A stretch of 64,000 nucleotides of DNA from Streptomyces polyasparticus (GCF_014493765.1 NZ_JACTVJ010000001.1:372001-436000), one strand, 5' to 3'. Shown: positions 51,004 through 59,345, counted from the stretch's first letter. The notes: a model not told the origin generated them from the letters alone. Translations and numbers: made by a program.

Positions 51004-52485
51004 TCAACGCCAGCGCCCACCGGCCCCCGCACGCACAAGCCCCGCCTCCATCACCGCCCGAGCAATAGGCGCCGCACTCCCACCCCCACTGATGTCATCC
51101 CGCACCGCCGACGCATCCTCCACGACCACCGCCACCGCCACCGCCGGCGCAGCCGAATCGGCAGGCTGCGCCCAGGAGATGAACCACGCGTACGGCAGCC
51201 CCGTGTTGCCGAAGCCGTGCTGCGCCGTCCCCGTCTTCCCCCCCACCACCGCCCCCGGGATCGCTGCATTGCGCCCCGTCCCCTTCTCGACGACCTCGAC
51301 CATCAGCTCCCGGAGCACCGCCGCCGTCGCGGGGTTGAACGCCTGCCGCAGCGACCGCGGCTGCGGCAACGAGACCGTGTCCCCGGACGCATCCGTCGCA
51401 CGGTCGACCAGATAGGGCGCCTTGAGGTCCCCGCCCGCCGCCACCGCCGACGCGACCATCGCCATCTGCAGCGGCGTCGCCGTGGTGTCGTACTGCCCGA
51501 TCGAGGACAGCGCGAGCTGTGCCTTGTCCATCGACGTGTCGAAGTTGCTGGTCGCGACGGGTGAAGGGATGCGCAGCCCCCGGGTGTTGAACCCGAAGCG
51601 CTGCGCCGTGCCCGCCATCGCGCCGAGGCCCACATCGACGCCGAGATGCGCGAAGACGGTGTTGCAGGACCAGGTGAACGCATAGCGCAGGGAAGCGTTC
51701 GCGCAGCCCTTGACCTCGTTGCCGAGCGCGGTGGACGTGCCCGGAAGGCGGTACGGATCGGGGGAGTTCGTGGGCGCGTCCACATCCGTGATGACGCCCG
51801 CGTCGAGCGCGGCGGCCGCCGTCACCACCTTGAACGCCGAACCCGGCGGATACGTCTGCCGGATCGCCCGGTTCAGCATCGGCTTGCTCGCGGCCGCGTT
51901 CAGCCGGGACCAGTGCCGTGCGGCGGTGATCCCGTTCCCCGAAAGGAGCCCCGGATCGTACGAAGGCGTCGAGACCAGGGCCAGGATCTTGCCCGTGGAC
52001 GGCTCGATCGCCGCCACCGCACCCTGCTTGCCGCCGAGCCCGTCGTACGCCGCCCGCTGCATCGCCGGCTCGATCGTGGTGTGCACCCGCCCGCCCGGCT
52101 GCGGCTCCCGCGTGAGGTCGCCGAGGAACGGCAGCGGCGACAGGAGCGGCGAGGTGCCCGACAGGATCCGGTCCTCGGTGTTCTCCAGGAGCGTCGAGCC
52201 GTACACCTGCGAGGCATAGCCGGTGACCGGCGCGTACAACGGCCCATTCTTGTACGTGCGTTCGTAGCGGAGCTGCTCACCGGTGTCCTCGGACCCGGTG
52301 ACCGGCCGCCCGCCGACATAGATGTCACCGCGCGGCTGGCTGTAACGGGCGATGTCCTGGCGGCGGTTGGCCGGATTGTCGTCGTACGTGGCGGACTGGA
52401 CGATCTGGATGCGCGCCGCGTTGAGCAGCAGCAGCGCCGTGAGCAGCAGACAGAAGGCCGCGGCCCAGCGGATCTGACGGGTCAC
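51004..52485 (-). CDS. class B penicillin-binding protein (PbpA-like transpeptidase)
   Basis: A 493-aa protein. One N-terminal TM ('AAAFCLLLTALLLLNAARI'), a linker/dimerisation region with 'YSQPRGDIYVGGRPVTGS', then the transpeptidase domain with its three active-site motifs: SxxK in 'TYPPGSAFKVVT', SxN in 'FTWSCNTVFAH' and KTG in 'VVGGKTGTAQHG'. It cross-links peptidoglycan and would pair with the FtsW/RodA glycosyltransferase just upstream. GTG 52485 ('TRQIRWAAAF') is chosen; an in-frame GTG at 52545 would add 20 residues that are only the 21-bp repeat. Confidence 0.93.
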   Translation of the reverse strand: MTRQIRWAAAFCLLLTALLLLNAARIQIVQSATYDDNPANRRQDIARYSQPRGDIYVGGRPVTGSEDTGEQLRYERTYKNGPLYAPVTGYASQVYGSTLLENTEDRILSGTSPLLSPLPFLGDLTREPQPGGRVHTTIEPAMQRAAYDGLGGKQGAVAAIEPSTGKILALVSTPSYDPGLLSGNGITAARHWSRLNAAASKPMLNRAIRQTYPPGSAFKVVTAAAALDAGVITDVDAPTNSPDPYRLPGTSTALGNEVKGCANASLRYAFTWSCNTVFAHLGVDVGLGAMAGTAQRFGFNTRGLRIPSPVATSNFDTSMDKAQLALSSIGQYDTTATPLQMAMVASAVAAGGDLKAPYLVDRATDASGDTVSLPQPRSLRQAFNPATAAVLRELMVEVVEKGTGRNAAIPGAVVGGKTGTAQHGFGNTGLPYAWFISWAQPADSAAPAVAVAVVVEDASAVRDDISGGGSAAPIARAVMEAGLVRAGAGGRWR

Positions 52486-52580
52486 TCGGAACCCTCCCGG
52501 CACATCGCGGAACCCTCCCGGCACATCTCGGAACCCTCCCGGCACATCTCGGCGACCTCGATGCGGATCCGGCGGGTCAT
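52482..52580 (-). CDS. 32-codon ORF bridging FtsW and PBP genes, made of 21-bp repeats
   Basis: ATG 52580 overlaps the FtsW stop (ATGA) and the TGA at 52482-52484 overlaps the PBP start (GTGA). The peptide is 'MTRRIRIEVAE' then three copies of 'MCREGS[EA]'. Its first six codons closely resemble the PBP start (ATGACCCGCCGGATC against GTGACCCGTCAGATC). It may couple translation of the two genes or be a by-product of repeat expansion. Confidence 0.5.
   Translation of the reverse strand: MTRRIRIEVAEMCREGSEMCREGSAMCREGSE
52488..52550. repeat. three tandem 21-bp repeats at the PBP start
   Basis: ggaaccctcccggcacatc-[gt]-c at 52488-52508, 52509-52529 and 52530-52550, with one variable base. On the coding strand each unit contains CGGGAGGG, a strong ribosome-binding sequence, ahead of GTG. 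Confidence 0.9.
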
Positions 52581-53965
52581 ACGGCTCCCTCCTCGGGACG
52601 TCTGCGCCCGGAATCGCTCAGCCGGATGAGCAGCGCCACCATGATCCAGTTGGTCACCACGGACGAACCGCCCTGCGCGAGAAAGGGCATCGCCATACCG
52701 GTCAGCGGGATGAGCCCCATCACTCCGCCCGCGATCACGAACACCTGAAGGGCGAGGATCGAAGCGAGCCCGACCGCGAGCAGCCGCCCGAAGGCGTCCC
52801 GCAGCGCGAGGCCCGTCCGGTAGCCGCGCGCCACGAGCACCCCGTACAGGACGAAGACGGCCGACAGTCCGACGAGCCCCAGCTCCTCGCCGGCCGTCGC
52901 CAGGATGAAGTCGGACTTCGCGGCGAACCCGATCAGGATCGACTCGCCCTTGCCGAGTCCGGTGCCGAGCATCCCGCCGGCCGCGAACGCGAAGAGTGAC
53001 TGGGCGAGTTGGTTGGGTCCCTCGCCCGCCTCGATCGACGCCAGCGGATGCAGCCAGTCCGTCACACGCGCGTGCACATGCGGTTCGAGGCGCGCCGCCG
53101 CATACGCGCCCGCGCTGCCGAGCAGCAGCCCGACCGCGAGCCACCCCTTCCGCCCGGTGGCCACGAAAAGGAGGATCACGAAGAGCCCGAAGAAGAGCAG
53201 CGAGGTGCCGAGGTCGCGCTCCACCACGAGCACCGCGACGCTCACCAGCCAGATCGCCACGACCGGACCGAGCACCCGCCCCGTCGGCAGCCGCATCCAG
53301 AGCACCCGCCGGCCCGCGTACGCGAGCGCGCTGCGGTTCGCCGCGAGATAGGCCGCGAAGAACACCGCGAGCAGGATCTTCGCGAACTCGCCCGGCTGCA
53401 GCGACAGACCGCCGATCCGCACCCACAGGCGCGCCCCGTTTACCGGCGGGAAGAAGATCGGCACCGTGAGCAGCGCGAGCGCGGCGAGGCCCGACAGATA
53501 CGCGTAACGCTGCAGTGTGCGGTGGTCCCGCAGCGCGAGCACGACCAGGATGAACAGCCCCACGCCGACCGTGGACCACACCAGTTGGGCCGGCGCGGCC
53601 TGGTCGAGCGGGGTCTCCTGGTCGAGGCGGTAGATCAGCACGAGGCCGAGCCCGTTGAGCAGCACCGCCGAAGGCAGCAGCAGCGGATCGGCGTACGGCG
53701 CGCGCAGCCGCACCGCGAGATGCGCGACCAGGGCGAGCACCCCGAGCCCGGCCCCGTATCCGGCCGCGCCCGGCGGCACCACACCGTGCCGGGCGAGGCC
53801 GACGGAGACATACCCGCAGACGCTGAGGCCCACGGCGAGGACGAGCAGCGCGAGTTCGACCCCGCGCCGGCGCATCGGCCCGGCCCCGGTGACGGCGGCG
53901 TCCCGCGGGTCGGTGAGCCCCGCCAGGTCCTTCAGGTCCTTGAAGTCTGCCGTCGATCCGGTCAT
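52577..53965 (-). CDS. FtsW/RodA/SpoVE family glycosyltransferase
   Basis: A 462-aa polytopic SEDS protein with about 12 TM segments after a cytoplasmic tail of about 35 residues. SEDS landmarks are 'NGARLWVRIGGLSLQPGEFAKI' (about residue 190, in part), 'VERDLGTSLLFFGLF' and 'MGLIPLTGMAMPFLAQGGSSVVTNWI' near the end (in part). SEDS proteins polymerise lipid II with a class B PBP, here the next gene. A -10-like TACCGT ends 6 nt before the ATG, so the operon mRNA may be leaderless. Confidence 0.94.
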   Translation of the reverse strand: MTGSTADFKDLKDLAGLTDPRDAAVTGAGPMRRRGVELALLVLAVGLSVCGYVSVGLARHGVVPPGAAGYGAGLGVLALVAHLAVRLRAPYADPLLLPSAVLLNGLGLVLIYRLDQETPLDQAAPAQLVWSTVGVGLFILVVLALRDHRTLQRYAYLSGLAALALLTVPIFFPPVNGARLWVRIGGLSLQPGEFAKILLAVFFAAYLAANRSALAYAGRRVLWMRLPTGRVLGPVVAIWLVSVAVLVVERDLGTSLLFFGLFVILLFVATGRKGWLAVGLLLGSAGAYAAARLEPHVHARVTDWLHPLASIEAGEGPNQLAQSLFAFAAGGMLGTGLGKGESILIGFAAKSDFILATAGEELGLVGLSAVFVLYGVLVARGYRTGLALRDAFGRLLAVGLASILALQVFVIAGGVMGLIPLTGMAMPFLAQGGSSVVTNWIMVALLIRLSDSGRRRPEEGAV

Positions 53966-54045
53966 GCGCGGACGGTAGCAATGGGTGGGTGTGATGTCCC
54001 GTTATATCGGGACGTTTTCGTCATGCGAAGGGGAGTGGGCGGCGC

Positions 54046-54432
54046 TCAGCACCAGCGCGGCGCGGGCCCGATGTTGTCGATGTAGTACGCCGCGCCCCAG
54101 GCCCAGGTCCCGTCGGTCAGCTGGTACCAGCGGTCGTTGCCCTGGACGTTCTCGCCGCGGGTCTTGCAGAAGATGTGCACGATCGCGCCGTACGGCTCGG
54201 TCCGTACGATCCTGCTGCCGCGGGTCGGTGCGTCGCGCAGGAGCAGCCCGTTGCGGGCGCTGATCCGGCCCAGATAGCTCGGCGGCGGGTTGTTGCCGGG
54301 GTCTGCGGGCAGCAAGTGAACAGAGGTCTGCGCGGACGGCTGCGCGTACGAGGGGATCGCGGCCCCGGCGAGGCAGAGCGCGCCGAGCGTGGTGGATATG
54401 CCCAGGCGAAGGGCGGTGGACCGGAGCGACAT
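54046..54432 (-). CDS. small secreted SH3-domain protein
   Basis: A 128-aa protein. The signal peptide 'LRLGISTTLGALCLAGAAIPSYAQ' (part) is cleaved near residue 31. A bacterial SH3 domain follows (about 55-125): 'RISARNGLLLRDAPTRGSRIVRTEPYGAIV', 'RWYQLTDGTWAWGAAYYIDNIG' in part. Two cysteines (in 'IFCKTR' and the final Cys) may pair. SH3b domains bind cell-wall peptides. AGGAGG precedes ATG. It lies downstream of the orphan kinase on the same strand. Confidence 0.88.
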   Translation of the reverse strand: MSLRSTALRLGISTTLGALCLAGAAIPSYAQPSAQTSVHLLPADPGNNPPPSYLGRISARNGLLLRDAPTRGSRIVRTEPYGAIVHIFCKTRGENVQGNDRWYQLTDGTWAWGAAYYIDNIGPAPRWC

Positions 54433-54509
54433 GAGGGCCTCCTGAGAAGGGGCGAACCGGTGTGATCACGCTAGGAGCAGCCCTCGGAGTTCGCAAAAGG
54501 GAACCGGCC

Positions 54510-55757
54510 TCAGGCCTCCTCGTACGGCAGCGTCAGCCGCGCCACCGCACCGCCCTCCGGCGCGTTCGCGAAGTCCAACTGTGCACCCAGGACCCGCGCC
54601 TGGCCCACCGCGATGGTCAGCCCGAGCCCATGTCCCTTGGCGCCGCCCTCGGTACGGAACCGCTGCGGTCCGTGCTCCACGAGGTAGTCCGGGTATCCGT
54701 CACCGTGGTCCCGCACGGAAACCACCGGACCGTCCACGGTCACGAGCACCGGAGCGCGGCCGTGCTTGTGTGCGTTGGCGATCAGGTTGCCGAGCACCCG
54801 CTCGAGCCGCCGGCGGTCGGTCTCCACGCGTACATCCCGTACGACGACGACCTCGGTGTCCGTCCCCGAAGCCTGCGCCGTACGTTCGACGAGCGGCCCC
54901 AACGCATGGGTGTCCAGGTCGACTTGCTCGCGCCGGGAGTCGAGCCGGGAGATCTCGAGCAGATCCTCGGTGAGCGTCCGCATCGTCTGCACCCGCTCGC
55001 GCACCATCTCGGCGGGCCGCCCCGGCGGCAGGAGTTCGGCCGCCGCGTGCAGTCCGGTCAGCGGGGTGCGCAGCTCGTGCGCCACATCGGCGGTGAACCG
55101 CTGCTCGCTCTCCAGCTTGCCCTGCAGCGAGGCGGCCATGGTGTCCAACGCCCCCGCCACGGTGGCCACTTCGTCCTGTGCGCGGCCGGGATCCTTCGTA
55201 CGGGGGTCTTCGACCCGGGCGTCCAGGTCGCCCGCGCTGATCCGGCGCGCGACCGTGGCCGTCTGGTGCAGCCGCCGCGTCACACGGGTCACGCCGAACG
55301 CCCCGATCAGGAGCGTCGTGCCGATCGCCAGGACCGAGGAGACCGCGATGGCGCGGTCCAGGCCCTCGATGGTCCGCGCACCCTGCGCGTAGTCGACGCC
55401 CACGGCCACGACCTGGCCGCTGTCCGCCGGGCCCGCCGCCCACATCACGGGCTGCCCGTCGTCCTCGGCGACCATGGTGCCGCGCTTGCCCTGCAGGGCC
55501 AGGTCGCGCAGGGAGCCGGGCAGGCCCGCCAGGTCGATCCCCGCGTCGGGCGGAAGCCGGTCGCCCGCTTCGTACAAACGGGTGACGTCCTCCAGCTTGG
55601 CCAGCGCCTTCTCGCGCGCGTTGCCCACGGTCTGGCCGGTGACCGCGACATGCACGAAAGCGCCGAGCATCGCGGCGAGCGCACAGCACATGACCGTGAT
55701 GAAGACCGCTGCCTTCCAGGTGAGGGACGCGGTCCAGGAGGGGAGGCGGGGTCTCAC
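54510..55757 (-). CDS. sensor histidine kinase without an adjacent response regulator
   Basis: A 415-aa membrane kinase. TM1 (about residues 12-35), an extracytoplasmic domain of about 100 aa, TM2 (about 145-165), HAMP ('ATVARRISAGDLDAR'), HisKA 'ADVAHELRTPLTGLHAAAELL' in part, and HATPase with 'NLIANAHKHG', 'VRDHGDGYPD' and 'GHGLGLTIAVGQA'. The GTG overlaps the lipoprotein stop (GTGA). The layout of lipoprotein followed by kinase recalls CseA/CseC, but no regulator or sigma gene is in this cluster. The regulator must be encoded elsewhere or is lost. Confidence 0.9.
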   Translation of the reverse strand: MRPRLPSWTASLTWKAAVFITVMCCALAAMLGAFVHVAVTGQTVGNAREKALAKLEDVTRLYEAGDRLPPDAGIDLAGLPGSLRDLALQGKRGTMVAEDDGQPVMWAAGPADSGQVVAVGVDYAQGARTIEGLDRAIAVSSVLAIGTTLLIGAFGVTRVTRRLHQTATVARRISAGDLDARVEDPRTKDPGRAQDEVATVAGALDTMAASLQGKLESEQRFTADVAHELRTPLTGLHAAAELLPPGRPAEMVRERVQTMRTLTEDLLEISRLDSRREQVDLDTHALGPLVERTAQASGTDTEVVVVRDVRVETDRRRLERVLGNLIANAHKHGRAPVLVTVDGPVVSVRDHGDGYPDYLVEHGPQRFRTEGGAKGHGLGLTIAVGQARVLGAQLDFANAPEGGAVARLTLPYEEA

Positions 55758-56548
55758 GGCGTGGCCCCGGGGGAGGCGGTGGCGGCGGGCGTGGCGCTCA
55801 GGGTGGGACCCGCGCTTTCGGCGGGTGACGGGGCCGCCGAGCGCTGGGGCGTGGCGCTCGGCCCGGGCGCCTTCACGATCTCCATCCGCGTGGGCAGCAT
55901 CGACCGCGCCGTCCCGTCCCAGGACCACACGTCACGCAGCTCGTACCCGGCGAACGGCGCCGGCGAGCGCAGAATCAGATCCCGCCCGGCCAGCTCCGCG
56001 CTGATCACGGGCTGGGTCGTGGACATGATCCGTACGAGCCGGCCGTCGTCCTGCGTATAGGCGCGGATGCCGATCCCGAAGTCGTCCCGGTTGCCCAGGT
56101 CGATCCCGACGATCAGCTCGTCCTTCCCGCTGCCGGTCAGATCGCGGTAGTACGCGCTCAGCACGGGGCAGCCCTTGTCCCCGGCCTTCCCCTCGCAGGC
56201 GAGGATCCGCGCGGCGATCTCCGAGGGCATGGCGTCCTGGCCGCTCGCCTCGTCCGGGTGCGCCCGTACCTCCGCCTGCACCACCGCGAGCGCGTCCACC
56301 CGGTGCAGATCGCCGTCCGGCACCTCGATTCCCGGCACGACCTCGGGCTTGGCCTCGGCGAGATCGTCCTGGGTGTCGTTCTTGGCGGGCGGCAGCTCGG
56401 GCCAGAGCCGGGCCGGACCCACCGCGCTCGGGGTCGGGCCCGCACTCTGCAGTCCGCCCGCGCCGCCGCAGCCCACCGCCGTGGCGGTGAGCAGGGCGAC
56501 GGCGCACAGCGCCAGGGCGGTGCGGGCCGGGCGGACGGTCAACGGCAC
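55754..56548 (-). CDS. secreted lipoprotein coupled to the orphan kinase (CseA-like by position)
   Basis: A 264-aa lipoprotein: 'ALALCAVALLTATAVGCGGAG' with lipobox AVGC (Cys near residue 27), a linker, then a domain with two cysteines ('ILACEGKAGDKGCPVL') and a VCBS-like 'YYRDLTGSGKDELIVGIDLG', and a Pro/Ala/Ser tail after about residue 225. Translation coupling with the kinase suggests it modulates the kinase outside the membrane, as CseA does for CseC; that is inference. The start is GTG 56548 or TTG 56542, which has the better spaced GGAG. Confidence 0.78.
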   Translation of the reverse strand: MPLTVRPARTALALCAVALLTATAVGCGGAGGLQSAGPTPSAVGPARLWPELPPAKNDTQDDLAEAKPEVVPGIEVPDGDLHRVDALAVVQAEVRAHPDEASGQDAMPSEIAARILACEGKAGDKGCPVLSAYYRDLTGSGKDELIVGIDLGNRDDFGIGIRAYTQDDGRLVRIMSTTQPVISAELAGRDLILRSPAPFAGYELRDVWSWDGTARSMLPTRMEIVKAPGPSATPQRSAAPSPAESAGPTLSATPAATASPGATP

Positions 56549-56557
56549 TCCAGGCGG

Positions 56558-57184
56558 TTACTGGACCAGATCGGCGTAGAGAATGATGTTGTCCGTGCGG
56601 TGGCCGTCCTTCAGGCCGCCGCCGCAGGTGAGGAGCCGCAGCTCTGCACGGTCCGTCGTTCCGTACACCTTATTGGTCGGAAAGTCGTTCTTGTTCACCT
56701 GCTCGATCTCACGGATCTTGAAGTGCGCCGTGGTGCCGTCCGCACGCGGAACGTCGACGGCATCGCCGATCTTGATGTCCTTGACGTTCTTCATCAGCGC
56801 CGGCCCCTTGGCGGTGTCGTAGTGCGCGACCAGCACGGACGCGCCCTTCTCGCCGGGCGTCGGCCCGTCCTGCCACCAGCCCGGCAGCTCCGCCTTGTCG
56901 GCCGGCGGCACCTTCAGCTCGCCGTTGCCGTCGGTGGTCAGATCGAGCATCGACTTGGCGTCCACACCGGCCGAGGGGATCTTCAGGCCGGTCGGCTTCG
57001 ACTGCTTCATCGGCTGCACGGCCTGCTTGGCCTGCGCGGCCGCGGTGTTGGCGACCTTCACGTCCGGGCCGGGCTGCCCGCTCTGGCCGCAGCCCATCAG
57101 GCCGGCGCCGAGCGAGACGGTCAGCACGGACGCGGCGGCTATACGGGTGGCGCGGCGGGGGAGGGTGGGGGTGGGGGTGGTCAC
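56558..57184 (-). CDS. class F sortase
   Basis: A 208-aa protein. An N-terminal signal/lipobox-like stretch ('VLTVSLGAGLMGCGQS', Cys near residue 32) precedes the sortase barrel (about 65-208). The catalytic triad is visible: His in 'SVLVAHYDTAKG', Cys in 'ELRLLTCGGGL', Arg in 'GHRTDNIILYADL'. Class F sortases are the common single-domain sortases of actinobacteria; substrates are little known. The combination with a lipobox-like Cys is notable. AGGAG precedes GTG 57184. A 75-aa secreted protein with a C-terminal hydrophobic segment and RRGR tail is encoded just upstream. Confidence 0.88.
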   Translation of the reverse strand: MTTPTPTLPRRATRIAAASVLTVSLGAGLMGCGQSGQPGPDVKVANTAAAQAKQAVQPMKQSKPTGLKIPSAGVDAKSMLDLTTDGNGELKVPPADKAELPGWWQDGPTPGEKGASVLVAHYDTAKGPALMKNVKDIKIGDAVDVPRADGTTAHFKIREIEQVNKNDFPTNKVYGTTDRAELRLLTCGGGLKDGHRTDNIILYADLVQ

Positions 57185-57216
57185 GGGGTGCTCCTGTGGG
57201 GGGTGGCAGGCGGGCT

Positions 57217-57288
57217 GCGGAGGATGCTTCTGTCGCGGAGGGTGCTTTCGCTGCAGAGGGTGCTTTGCGCCGCGGTGGGTGCTTCGCG
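57217..57288. repeat. four tandem 18-bp repeats upstream of the sortase gene
   Basis: Units at 57217, 57235, 57253 and 57271, each close to gcggagggtgctttcgct. They fill most of the 120-bp space between the small anchored protein and the sortase. Confidence 0.75.
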
Positions 57289-57304
57289 CCGGCGGATGCC
57301 GAGG

Positions 57305-57532
57305 TCAGCCGTCCGTACGGCCGCGGCGCATCATCGCGAAGCCGAGGCCCGCGGCACCGGCCGCGGCGACACCGCCGCCGGCGGCGAGCAGGACGGGCGA
57401 CTCGGTCCTGACGGGTTCGGCGGACGGCGTGGCCGCGAAGGAGGAGGCGGCCGGAATCAGGAGCGCACCACCGGCGAGGGCGGAGACGACGGCGGTACGG
57501 ACGAGGGCCTTGGGGCGGCGAGAAGTGCTCAC
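57305..57532 (-). CDS. small secreted/membrane-anchored protein
   Basis: A 75-aa protein. A signal peptide ('LVRTAVVSALAGGALLIPAASSFAATP' in part, cleavage after FAA about residue 34), a short exposed linker, a hydrophobic C-terminal segment 'VLLAAGGGVAAAGAAGLGFAMM' in part, and a basic tail 'RRGRTDG'. That is the layout of a sortase substrate or membrane-anchored peptide, but no LPxTG is present. It lies upstream of the class F sortase on the same strand. The region 57533-57722 holds nothing else. Confidence 0.7.
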   Translation of the reverse strand: MSTSRRPKALVRTAVVSALAGGALLIPAASSFAATPSAEPVRTESPVLLAAGGGVAAAGAAGLGFAMMRRGRTDG

Positions 57533-57722
57533 GAGTGATCCTTACGGCTCTGGCTGCTGTTGCTGACGTGCTTGCCGGTGCTCCTGCTGTGTTCCGACGT
57601 ATTCGAAGCTATGTGTCCGCTATTGCGACGATTCGGCGGCCGTGTAACAGCGGCCCATAGCTGTGCAGACAGAGCCGTTACTTATTCACCCTTGAACCAG
57701 CGCAGCCTGGCGCGGATGCCCT

Positions 57723-58205
57723 TCACGCCCCGACCATCCCGTTCACCAGGTAGTGCACGAACGTCGCGTTGTGCAGCGCGTACGGCGAGCGCCGCTCCCG
57801 TATCAGCGCGATCGCCTCCTCGGCCTTGTGCCCGCCGAGCATCAGCGCACCGGCCGCCACCAGACCGGACCGGTTGTACCCGCTGTAACACCGCACGAGA
57901 ACCGACCGCCCGGCCGCCAGCGAGGCATGCGCGACCCACGCCATCCGCCGCACCTCGGCCAGCTGCTCCTCGCTGAGCGCGGCGTCCGGGATGTTTAGGA
58001 CGTGATGCTCCACACCGGTGGAGGGGCCGTGGCCCGGGACCGTATGGAGACTGCAGACGACCTCGAACTCGTCGCGTACGACGACGGGTTCGGCCGGTCC
58101 GCCCGCGCCGCGCATCTCGTGCCCGCCCATCGAGAGCCCCGGCGCGATCTCGTCCCAGCGGCGCTGCGGCGAAGGCACCTCGGAGAAGGAGAGCCTGGTC
58201 GGCAT
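57723..58205 (-). CDS. dual-specificity/tyrosine phosphatase-like protein
   Basis: A 160-aa cytosolic protein of the DSP fold. The P-loop is CX5R in 'VLVRCYSGYNRSGLVAAGAL' (Cys about residue 105), with Arg before the Cys in place of the usual His, and a likely general acid in 'HHVLNIPDAALSEEQ' (Asp about 74). 'EEAIALIRERRSPYALHNATFVHYL' closes the fold (in part). It may act on phosphotyrosine, phosphoserine/threonine or RNA 5' ends. A GAGGGGG lies before the ATG and a -10-like TACGCT further upstream. Confidence 0.82.
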   Translation of the reverse strand: MPTRLSFSEVPSPQRRWDEIAPGLSMGGHEMRGAGGPAEPVVVRDEFEVVCSLHTVPGHGPSTGVEHHVLNIPDAALSEEQLAEVRRMAWVAHASLAAGRSVLVRCYSGYNRSGLVAAGALMLGGHKAEEAIALIRERRSPYALHNATFVHYLVNGMVGA

Positions 58206-58319
58206 CCGTCAACCCCCTCAAGTCCCGTCCAGCGTAGGCACGTTCGGCCGACTCCGGGCCCGACCGGGTTATTGCCGCGGCCGCGGCGAGCTGTTCCCAT
58301 GGTCGTGGGGTGATGCGGC

Positions 58320-59123
58320 ATGGCCGACTTGCGGGTCGTACCCACATGGCGACACGGACACGAGCGCTACTACGTACTCCTCCCTGACGGCAGGAACATC
58401 GCCTGGTACGACCGCGAGGCCGGCCGGGTCAACCTCCTCAGGGACGAGCGCAGGCAGGAGGTGCTCCGGGCGCTCGGACCGTATCTGACAGGACCGGTCA
58501 CGGTTGGCACCCCACCGGTGCCGACCAGCGCCGAACTCGCCCGCCTCGCGCTGCACCCCGACGACGACCTGGCCCCCAACCGGCCCGGCGAGGCGCTTCT
58601 GGTCTCCCTCGACCGCGAGCCCACCCCGGTCCGCCGGCTGCGCACCGACCGGCGCCGCCGCGACCTGGTCGCCCAGCAGACGGTCGGCGAGACCCTCGAC
58701 CGCCTGGAACCGGGTGGCTGGCGGGCCCTGCACTCCCTGCCCTTGCCGGGCGGCAGCACACTGCACCACCTCCTGATCGGCCCGGGCGGCATCTTCGCGT
58801 TCCACGCCCTGCACGCCGCCAAGCACCGCGTCCGCGTCTCGGACCCGGAGGTCACGGTGGGCCGCGCACAGCCCGAGCCGCTCATCGGCCGCCTGCGCCA
58901 ACTCGCCGACCGGGCCTGCCTGGCCCTGACGGCGGAGGTACGCCCGGTACTCGCGGTGGTCGCGGCCACGACGGTCGACCTGCGCGGCCCGCTGCGCGAG
59001 ACCCGCGTCATCGAGGACACCGACCTCACGACGTTCGCCGCACTGGGCGGCGTCTACAAGCCGACGGACGTGGAGGCACTGTTCGGGCAGGCGCGGGACC
59101 GGCGGACTTGGTTGCGTACGTAG
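58320..59123 (+). CDS. NERD domain-like protein
   Basis: A 267-aa soluble protein. The C-terminal 150 residues resemble the nuclease-related NERD domain: 'QTVGETLDRLEPGGWRALHSL', 'TLHHLLIGPGGIFAFHALHA' (strand-turn-strand of the nuclease-like core), then 'LALTAEVRPVLAVVAATTVDLRG'. The usual Lys after the hydrophobic strand is not clear, so nuclease activity is doubtful. The first 100 residues are unassigned. It is divergent from the phosphatase gene. Copy D of the intergenic element follows its stop. Confidence 0.7.
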   Translation: MADLRVVPTWRHGHERYYVLLPDGRNIAWYDREAGRVNLLRDERRQEVLRALGPYLTGPVTVGTPPVPTSAELARLALHPDDDLAPNRPGEALLVSLDREPTPVRRLRTDRRRRDLVAQQTVGETLDRLEPGGWRALHSLPLPGGSTLHHLLIGPGGIFAFHALHAAKHRVRVSDPEVTVGRAQPEPLIGRLRQLADRACLALTAEVRPVLAVVAATTVDLRGPLRETRVIEDTDLTTFAALGGVYKPTDVEALFGQARDRRTWLRT

Positions 59124-59129
59124 CGCACT

Positions 59130-59250
59130 CAGCCGCTCCGGCGTTTGAGGAGATCCGAACGAAGTTCGGATGCGGGGTCCGGGGCGCAGCCCCGGTCTCG
59201 GGAAGGGGCGGGGCGGGGAGAAGGGCCCGCCGCAGGCGCAACGCACCCGC
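59130..59250 (+). repeat. intergenic two-hairpin element, copy D
   Basis: Core cagccgctccggcgtttgag, stem ATCCGAAC-GAA-GTTCGGAT (59153-59171), stem CCGGGGC-GCA-GCCCCGG (59179-59195), then cgggaaggggcgggg and gccgcaggcgca blocks. Nearly identical to copy C. The following 59251-59345 is a C-rich low-complexity stretch with no call. Confidence 0.85.
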
Positions 59251-59345
59251 ACCCCCACCGGCCCCAGCCCTGCCCACCCGCCGAGCCCACCCGCCTAGCC
59301 CGCCCAGCCGACAGCCCGCCGACCCCGCCCACCCGACACCCCGCC

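Noticed and set aside
59251-59345. C-rich repetitive stretch after element D
   Set aside because: It is simple low-complexity sequence (cccacccg-like) without regular period or structure.
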